Below the pieces are notes generated by a model. The model made no database searches and was not told the DNA's origin. It worked only from the letters and a program-made list of their open reading frames with translations. DNA of 51,706 bases from Mariprofundaceae bacterium (GTDB lineage: Bacteria > Pseudomonadota > Zetaproteobacteria > Mariprofundales > Mariprofundaceae): NCBI GenBank assembly GCA_027018935.1, contig JALUXZ010000156.1:1-51706 (forward strand), written 5' to 3'. The number at the start of each line of letters is the position of its first letter. Position 1 is the stretch's first letter. The position numbers and the translations under genes were made by a program. Below are positions 24,405-29,441 of this stretch, piece by piece.

Positions 24405-24891
24405 GACTCGATTGATTTCATTAAACGTATTTGGATCAGGTCTTACAATGTATTTGGTAAGGCTTGATCCTAAATGCCCTTAGGTATGATGTTGGAGAGA
24501 TAAACTGAAATATACTTTATTGGCGTTGTTCTGTGTATGGGGTGTTTCCTTGCAGGTGAGTGCTGCTGAAGTGCGGACAACGATGCTTGTTTCAGCATTT
24601 ACGCTGCCTTCGGATCGTGTGATGGATATGGTCTTGAATCAGTGGGGTCAGACTCGATTGATTTCATTGAACGTATTTGGATCAGGTCTTGCTATGTATT
24701 TTGTAAGACTTGATCCTAAATGCCCTTAGGTATGATGTTGGAGAGATAAACTGAAATATTTGAAATATACTTTATTGGCGTTGTTCTGTGTATGGGGTGT
24801 TTCCTTGCAGGTGAGTGCTGCTGAAGTGCGGACAAGCATGCTTGTTTCAGCATTTACGCTGCCTTCGGATCGTGTGATGGATATGGTCTTG
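24405..24891 (+). repeat. Tandem duplication of a gene 5' end, about 246-bp period
   Basis: 24405-24637 and 24651-24891 are nearly identical. Each holds the end of a palindromic unit (GACTCGATTGATTTCATT), a leader, a GGAGAG site and the first about 44 codons of the same gene. Differences are scattered single bases plus a 9-bp insertion that duplicates TGAAATATT at the start of copy 2. A GGGGTCA-containing palindromic unit forms the junction. Confidence 0.9.
24505..24729 (+). pseudogene. Truncated upstream copy of the 24760 secreted-protein gene
   Basis: From CTG 24505 this frame reads the same signal peptide and first residues (LLALFCVWGVSLQVSAAEVRT, then MLVSAFTLPSDRVMDMVL) as the gene at 24760. 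At the duplication junction it runs into the palindromic unit (NQWGQTRL) and stops at 24729. It keeps GGAGAG 5 nt before the CTG. It is a dead 5' fragment, although a secreted peptide of about 70 residues could still be made. Confidence 0.8.
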
Positions 24892-25182
24892 ATTTCTGAT
24901 CCTGAAGCGGATGTATATGGCGATGACCCTACGCGCTATTTACCCTCAAGTGCCGCAGGCTGGGGTGCAAGTGAAGAGGATGAAAGATTTAAGAAACGCT
25001 TACTCCAGCAAGTGATACAGTTGCCGCAAGGTATGCCTTATATGATATCCTTTGAGGGCAAGTATAGTCGTTATTTGCGTTTTGTTATATCGGATGAAAC
25101 GGCATTGATTGTTGATGGATATTCCGGTGGCTCTGAAGATTGGATGGCTGATGCGATGGTTATGATTTTGTTGGGTTATTGA
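24760..25182 (+). CDS. Small secreted protein of unknown function
   Basis: The protein has 140 residues from TTG 24760. CTG 24751, 5 nt after GGAGAG, is an in-frame alternative that matches the start equivalent in the truncated copy. A signal peptide ends near VSAAEVRT. The acidic mature part (ISDPEADVYGDDPTRYL, EEDERFKKRLLQQVIQL) ends in a hydrophobic DAMVMILLGY. No family is recognised. The upstream partial copy shows that the locus has rearranged recently. Confidence 0.7.
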   Translation: MKYTLLALFCVWGVSLQVSAAEVRTSMLVSAFTLPSDRVMDMVLISDPEADVYGDDPTRYLPSSAAGWGASEEDERFKKRLLQQVIQLPQGMPYMISFEGKYSRYLRFVISDETALIVDGYSGGSEDWMADAMVMILLGY

Positions 25183-25340
25183 TTTGTTTAAGCTGTCATT
25201 CTGGGAGGAATCTTTCAATACTTCTCAAAGACTTACAAAAATTGCACTTGGAACTTGATCATGCAGGAACCACAAAGGAATAAAGGTAAACTGGATAAAA
25301 AGTCTGTATATTAGCATCAAAAAAACAGGGCTCAATTACA

Positions 25341-25368
25341 TTGACTTTGTAACCGCATAGGTTACATT
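25341..25368 (+). promoter_or_regulatory. higBA promoter with palindromic operator
   Basis: TTGACT (25341-25346) and TACATT (25363-25368) are 16 bp apart. TGTAACC and GGTTACA form a perfect 7-bp inverted repeat with a 5-bp spacer at 25348-25366, filling the spacer and -10. Transcription would start near 25375, next to the higB ATG at 25376, so the message may be leaderless. Confidence 0.7.
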
Positions 25369-25375
25369 GCGATGT

Positions 25376-25654
25376 ATGATAATTAGCTTCACCCACAAAG
25401 GGCTGGAAAGATTTTACAACACTGGAAGCAAGGCTGGTATTCAGGCTAAACATGCTGATAAGTTGCGTCGCATTCTTTCTAATCTTGATGTTGCAAATTG
25501 TGCTAATAATTTGAATTTACCAGCATACCGTTTGCATGAACTTAAAGGCTCTCGTCAAGGGGTTTGGTCGATTACTGTTCAAGCTAATTGGCGTATTACT
25601 TTTTGCTTCTTGGGTGAAGATATTGAGCTTATCAATTATGAAGACTATCACTAA
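25376..25654 (+). CDS. higB: HigB-family toxin
   Basis: The 92-residue protein starts at MIISFTHKGLERFYNTGSKAG; the track start three codons earlier is unlikely. The order HKGLERFY, YRLHELKGSRQGVWSITVQANWRITFCF and IELINYEDYH is diagnostic of HigB ribosome-dependent mRNA interferases. The toxin gene precedes the antitoxin gene, the usual inverted higBA order, with an 11-nt gap containing AGGAGG. Confidence 0.94.
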   Translation: MIISFTHKGLERFYNTGSKAGIQAKHADKLRRILSNLDVANCANNLNLPAYRLHELKGSRQGVWSITVQANWRITFCFLGEDIELINYEDYH

Positions 25655-25665
25655 GGAGGTCTGCC

Positions 25666-25962
25666 ATGACTATGCATAATCCCGCTCATGCTGGTGAAAT
25701 ATTACGCTATGATGTTCTTGAACCTTTGGGTATAAGTATGAGCGAAGCTGCAAGCAAGCTAGGTATTAGTCGTAAAACCTTATCCAAGATATGCAATGCT
25801 AAGGGTTCTATTACCCCTGATATGGCAGTGCGCCTTGAATTGGCACTTGGTAAACCATCTGCAAACCATTGGTTGAAACTACAGTCTGCTTATGACTTAG
25901 CGAAAGCCAATCAAAATCGCGATCTGCTGCGCAGCCAAGTTCACTTATTATTACCGCAGTAG
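25666..25962 (+). CDS. higA: HigA-family antitoxin
   Basis: The 98-residue protein shows the HigA/XRE arrangement: HNPAHAGEILRYDVLEPLGISMSEAASKLGISRKTLSKICN as a helix-turn-helix, then PDMAVRLELALGKPSANHWLKLQSAYDL. It should bind HigB and repress the palindromic operator upstream of higB. MTMHNP could also start at the second Met; the spacing favours the first. Confidence 0.95.
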   Translation: MTMHNPAHAGEILRYDVLEPLGISMSEAASKLGISRKTLSKICNAKGSITPDMAVRLELALGKPSANHWLKLQSAYDLAKANQNRDLLRSQVHLLLPQ

Positions 25963-26082
25963 GTCTGCTTATATTTTAAGTGCGATTTGATTGTTTTTTG
26001 AATGCCACTTAACTGTCATTCTGGATGCGATTTTGCAAACAGTCTATTTAAACAAGTTCTAGACCGCCCGCAGGCGCTCTAA

Positions 26083-26265
26083 CAAAAGCGTTCAAGTGAG
26101 AATGAAGAAGGTGAAGATCGTTTTTTACTACTTGGACTGAGTTCAACGCATAAAGTTCTTATGATTTACCATTGTGAAAGAAATTCTGGGGATATTGTTC
26201 GTATTATTTCTGCACGCAAAGCAACTAAAAACGAACGGATATTTTATGAAGGTGCTGAAAAATGA
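26083..26265 (+). pseudogene. BrnT toxin remnant lacking the N-terminal half
   Basis: After a TAA at 26080-26082 the frame encodes about 60 residues: SENEEGEDRFLLLGLSS, then IVRIISARKATKNERIFYEGAEK. This is the C-terminal half of BrnT (E.RF...G, IRIISARKAT..E...YE). The usual first about 35-40 residues are not found upstream, and there is no start signal. It overlaps the brnA remnant by an ATGA, the normal brnTA layout. Confidence 0.85.
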
Positions 26266-26480
26266 AAAGTGAATATGATTTATCTCAAATGCAATCAAGA
26301 AAAAATCCATATGCTTCCAAGTTGAAAAAGCCTGTTACGATGAGGCTTAGTGAAGATGTGATTGAATATTTTAAATCTATGGCAAAAGATTCTGATATTC
26401 CTTATTAAACACTTATTAATTTATACCTTCGTGATTGTTTAAGTCATCATCGTAAGCTTAATGTTTCATGGCATGAGTAG
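26262..26480 (+). pseudogene. BrnA antitoxin gene with an in-frame stop
   Basis: The frame from ATG 26262 reads MKSEYDLSQMQSRKNPYASKL, then KKPVTMRLSEDVIEYFKSMAKDSDIPY, followed by TAA at 26406-26408. The same frame continues with TLINLYLRDCL to a second stop at 26478-26480. BrnA proteins normally read (I)PYQTLIN at this point, so the TAA most simply replaces a CAA glutamine codon. The DNA-binding ribbon-helix-helix is cut in its second helix. Confidence 0.85.
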
Positions 26481-26501
26481 TCTTTAGACTGGGTTGACTG
26501 T

Positions 26502-27311
26502 TTATTGATTTAAGATGCTTTGATAGGCTTCTTTTGCGATAGGTGATGGCTTTAGGCCGAATGTTTGCAGCAGTAATGATGCCCAATCTTGATAATAGCG
26601 AATGGCATCATTGCTATAGCCTTCTTGCTGCAAGATATACATGCGTTGGCATAATAGTCGTTCTGAATAGGGATCTATTTCTAAGCCTGCATCCAGTAAA
26701 CTGATAATTTTATGGTGATCCAGGTGTTGTTTTTGCCAAAGGCTGGCGGTTTCATTGATCCAGTTGCAAATGCGTGTATGCCAAGCATGGCGATAGCCAG
26801 AAACAATCGATTCTGATTCACCGCTGAGGAAGCCGCCATGAATCATATGGAGTGCCTGCTGTTCAATGCTATGGGCTTGTGCGTGGCTACCATCTAAATG
26901 CAATGATTTTGCTTGTTTGATGTGGTTATCAAGGTGCCAGGTGTCGATATGGCAATACATGGGGTTTAGGCTTATTTTGCCATGTTGCAGTAGGATAACT
27001 TGGTTTGCTTTTAGATTGTCGGACAGGTGCTTTTGCAGGGTTTGCCGTAGTCGGCGAAGGATAAACTCAAGATTTTGCATGGCTTGATCGGCATCTTGAT
27101 TTGCCCACATGGTATCGCAAATGTAGTGGGTAGGGATATTTCTTCCGCCTGCGGCAACGATCAGCAAAAGTAGCTGGTAAACCCTTGGGCTTTTCCATGT
27201 TTGTACGTCAACAAATTCTCCATGGATGCGGACAGAAAGTTCGCCAAAGCTTGTGATTTGTACAGGGTATTCATCATGGGTTGCATGCAGTTCTGTTAAT
27301 TTTATAACCAT
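26502..27311 (-). CDS. SARP/BTAD-family transcriptional regulator
   Basis: The protein has about 269 residues from ATG 27311; the track start is 7 codons earlier. The N-terminal part (about 15-110) fits the OmpR-like winged helix of SARP proteins (ITSFGELSVRIHGEFVDVQTWKSPRVYQLLLLIVAAGGRNIP, LRRLRQTLQKHL). The rest fits the BTAD helical domain (IDTWHLDNHIKQAKSL, SLLDAGLEIDPYSERLLCQRMYILQQEG). SARPs bind direct repeats of 11-bp period just upstream of the -10. Such repeats precede the pilus genes around it, so it is the best candidate for their activator. It is oriented away from them. Confidence 0.8.
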   Translation of the reverse strand: MVIKLTELHATHDEYPVQITSFGELSVRIHGEFVDVQTWKSPRVYQLLLLIVAAGGRNIPTHYICDTMWANQDADQAMQNLEFILRRLRQTLQKHLSDNLKANQVILLQHGKISLNPMYCHIDTWHLDNHIKQAKSLHLDGSHAQAHSIEQQALHMIHGGFLSGESESIVSGYRHAWHTRICNWINETASLWQKQHLDHHKIISLLDAGLEIDPYSERLLCQRMYILQQEGYSNDAIRYYQDWASLLLQTFGLKPSPIAKEAYQSILNQ

Positions 27312-27409
27312 GGTTATCTCGCCCTCCAACATTTCTGCGGGCGAATGCTAGAGGGGTAATACTTTCGGGGTATCCCTTGATTAAGGTAGCATAAATATGC
27401 TATACGGTT

Positions 27410-27530
27410 GTAACTATTCAGCTCACCACTGATATTCCCGATAGCGGCGTTGAAAAATGCTCACTTACAGTAGTAAGCTGCGCTTTTCCGCCTTGCTCTC
27501 GAAAATATCAGCGGCAACCTGAATAGTTAC
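27410..27530. mobile_element. Element C, complete copy
   Basis: The 121-bp stretch begins GTAACTATTCAG and ends with its exact reverse complement CTGAATAGTTAC. The inside is an imperfect palindrome around ACTTAC-AGTA-GTAAG with TGATATT/AATATCA further out. Relatives are at 28282, 28412 and 34257. It has no coding capacity and lies between the regulator gene and an SCPU gene. Confidence 0.85.
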
Positions 27531-27559
27531 ATGGCATGTGTAATTAATAATAACTCATC

Positions 27560-27680
27560 GTCATGCTCGAGTTCTTTTATCGGGCATCCGTGTACGATTC
27601 AAGTTAGAAAGCCAGTGGATTTCCGTCTTCCTCCAGGGGATACTCTCTCGCTTCGTGATTCACCTGATCACGGGAATGAC
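27560..27680. repeat. REP-like inverted repeat
   Basis: GTCATGCTCG at 27560-27569 and CGGGAATGAC at 27671-27680 are inverted with two mismatches. The interior has TGGATTTCCGTCTTCC and GATCACGGGAATGAC, the form of the very common bacterial repeats of the GTCATTCCCG type. Partial relatives (CTGTCATTCTGG) occur near 25192 and 26010. Confidence 0.5.
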
Positions 27681-27731
27681 AAGCGGTCAGTCAATTCATG
27701 ATTCCCTATATATTGAATAGTTGTATTGCAT

Positions 27732-28247
27732 TTAATAATGCACGGTAACTGTGATGGTATCGCTAAAGTTTCCTGCTTGTGTCGGCAAGGCTTGGAGTTG
27801 ACCATACACTGTGAATACCTGATTTTGACCTGTACCAGTGGATGCTAACGCATTGCCTGCTGTGAATGTATTGCCATAGCCAGAATCGCCCCAAGCGGTT
27901 GTGTATGCAGTGTTTTGATATAAATCATAGGCAATGGTATTGCCAACGGCATTGCGCATGCGGCGTGAACCCAATTTATGCTGCCCTGCATCAAGGGTGA
28001 TATGATACACCTGCGTGGCGACCATATTGATGGTGATGCTGGCGGTGGCCCTTGCTAAGGTATTTTTTGTCGTGGGGACTGTGCCGAAGTTCATGGGGCT
28101 TGTGGATAGTTGTACTTTGGCTGGCACAACAGCGGATACGGCTAGGTTATTCTTGGTTGTGAATGCATGAACTGTGAGGCTATTGAAAGATAAGCAACAG
28201 ATGATGATAAAGCCGTATCGGTATAGAGCAGGTGTAGAAAAAGGCAT
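27732..28247 (-). CDS. Spore coat U (SCPU) domain protein, minus strand
   Basis: The 171-residue protein has a signal peptide (IIICCLSFNSLTVHA). The mature part shows VPAKVQLSTSPMNFGTVPT, HITLDAGQHKLGSRRMRN, YDLYQNTAYTTAWGDSGYG and terminal FSDTITVTVHY, the full SCPU pattern in Csu-type pilins, tip proteins and relatives. It is divergent from the chaperone-usher operon. Its 5' leader contains two element-C copies that separate it from a minus-facing CTCGGT promoter at 28544-28576. A local promoter (TATTAT near 28270) is possible. GAGGAG precedes the ATG. Confidence 0.87.
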   Translation of the reverse strand: MPFSTPALYRYGFIIICCLSFNSLTVHAFTTKNNLAVSAVVPAKVQLSTSPMNFGTVPTTKNTLARATASITINMVATQVYHITLDAGQHKLGSRRMRNAVGNTIAYDLYQNTAYTTAWGDSGYGNTFTAGNALASTGTGQNQVFTVYGQLQALPTQAGNFSDTITVTVHY

Positions 28248-28281
28248 GCTTTACTCCTCGTATAAAATAATAATTCGTAAC

Positions 28282-28402
28282 GTAACTATTCAGCTCACCA
28301 CCGATTCGCCCGATACCTGCGTTAGAAAATGCTCACTTACAGCAGTAAGTTGCGCTTTTCCGCCTTGGTCTCGAACAAATCAGCGGCAATCTGAACATAT
28401 AC
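28282..28402. mobile_element. Element C, copy with one eroded end
   Basis: It starts GTAACTATTCAG and ends CTGAACATATAC, a degenerate version of the expected CTGAATAGTTAC. The interior is closely similar to the copies at 27410 and 34340 (TTAGAAAATGCTCACTTACA, CAGTAAGTTG). Confidence 0.82.
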
Positions 28403-28411
28403 GAACCAATT

Positions 28412-28534
28412 TATAACTATGCAGTTCACCCATCTTTTGCCCTCATGCTGCGTCAAAAGTGCTCGCATACAGGGAGTATGTTGTGCGCTTTTTCCTTGCC
28501 TGTGAATAAAATGCAGGCAACCTGAATAGTTATA
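28412..28534. mobile_element. Element C variant, adjacent copy
   Basis: Its ends are TATAACTATGCAG and CTGAATAGTTATA. The interior differs from the others (CATCTTTTGCCC, CTCGCATACAGGGAGTATG) but keeps the same plan of a central palindrome. It lies 9 bp from the preceding copy, so the two form a pair of about 250 bp in the divergent intergenic region. Confidence 0.75.
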
Positions 28535-28543
28535 ATAATTCAA

Positions 28544-28617
28544 AAGATAACCTGATACAACCGAGTTTCTACCGAGATACACAACTCGGTAGAAACTCGG
28601 TTACCTTATTATACCTT
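28544..28617. promoter_or_regulatory. Divergent operator with four CTCGGT sites
   Basis: An 18-bp perfect inverted repeat (28559-28576 and 28585-28602, 8-nt loop) contains four CTCGGT hexamers. Two face left with 11-bp period (28571-28576, 28560-28565) and two face right with 11-bp period (28585-28590, 28596-28601). Ten bp beyond each outer site is TAnnnT: TATCTT at 28544-28549 on the minus strand and TACCTT at 28612-28617 on the plus strand. TATTAT at 28607-28612 is a better match to a -10 but at 5-bp distance. The right half would drive the chaperone-usher operon. Confidence 0.7.
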
Positions 28618-28640
28618 TGCCACATTCAAGGAGTAAAGCG

Positions 28641-29420
28641 ATGATAAATAAGTTTGTATATATTGTATTGTGTATATTTTGGAGTGGTATGGCAGCAGCT
28701 TCGCCTTTTCAGGTTACGCCCATGCGCTTGGAGTTAGAATCTGGTAGCAATATCGGCAGTGTAACGGTATTCAATTCGGGTGATGAGGCATTGGATGTGC
28801 AGGTGAAAGCTGCGGCATGGTCTCAAGATAGCCAAACAGGTGCAGATGTTCTTGAACCGACAAAAGAGCTTATTTTCTTTCCTAAAATTTTTAAAGTGCC
28901 AGCGCATGGAAGTCAGGATGTTCGCGTAGGTTATCAGGGTGAAGTGAAGGGTCATGAGCGTAGTTATCGCTTATTTATTCGTGAATTGCCCGTGAAAAAG
29001 CCTGGTTTGTCGGGAGCGCAATTTGTGTTGCAAATCAGTATGCCTGTATTTATTTATCCAAAAGGTAGTGAGAAGCCGCGCACACCTGATATGCGGGGTG
29101 TTCAGGTGCATGATGGGCAGCTAATGCTTGAAGCTGTGAATGAATCATCACGTTATTATTCATTGAATAAAATTGAAGTGATCGGGAAACATGATGGCAA
29201 GGAAGTTTTAAGCGATGAGAAGTCAGGTTGGTATGTACTGTCTGGGTCTAAACGTTTGTTTCCACTGGGAATTGATCAAGCACAATGCTTGAAAATGGAT
29301 GCGTTGCAATTAACAGGTCATGTGTTGTTAGCGCAGAGCGAGGAGGGTGATACAAGCCAAGTGTTATTCCCATTAACATCGGCGTTATGCAAGCAAATTC
29401 ACCCCCAGCAATCCAAGTAA
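28641..29420 (+). CDS. Periplasmic pilus chaperone (PapD-like, Csu type)
   Basis: The 259-residue protein starts at ATG 28641, 7 nt after AAGGAG. The signal peptide ends SGMAAASPFQV. The first immunoglobulin-like domain has the usual chaperone order: PMRLELESGSNIGSVTVFNSGDEALDVQVKAAAW and then FPKIFKVPAHGSQDVRVGY. After it come YRLFIREL and FVLQISMPVFIYPKG, the subunit-binding strand. It escorts SCPU pilins to the usher. It is the first gene of the operon that continues with the usher and an SCPU subunit. Confidence 0.92.
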   Translation: MINKFVYIVLCIFWSGMAAASPFQVTPMRLELESGSNIGSVTVFNSGDEALDVQVKAAAWSQDSQTGADVLEPTKELIFFPKIFKVPAHGSQDVRVGYQGEVKGHERSYRLFIRELPVKKPGLSGAQFVLQISMPVFIYPKGSEKPRTPDMRGVQVHDGQLMLEAVNESSRYYSLNKIEVIGKHDGKEVLSDEKSGWYVLSGSKRLFPLGIDQAQCLKMDALQLTGHVLLAQSEEGDTSQVLFPLTSALCKQIHPQQSK

Positions 29421-29441
29421 ACGTATTCAACGATCGTACGA

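Noticed and set aside
24405-24891. Tandem duplication as a phase-variation switch
   Set aside because: Only two copies exist with no short repeat tract or recombinase gene; a simple duplication explains it.
28559-28602. 18-bp perfect palindrome as an intrinsic terminator
   Set aside because: No T-run follows on either strand, it is upstream of both divergent genes, and the internal CTCGGT repeats with 11-bp period fit an operator better.
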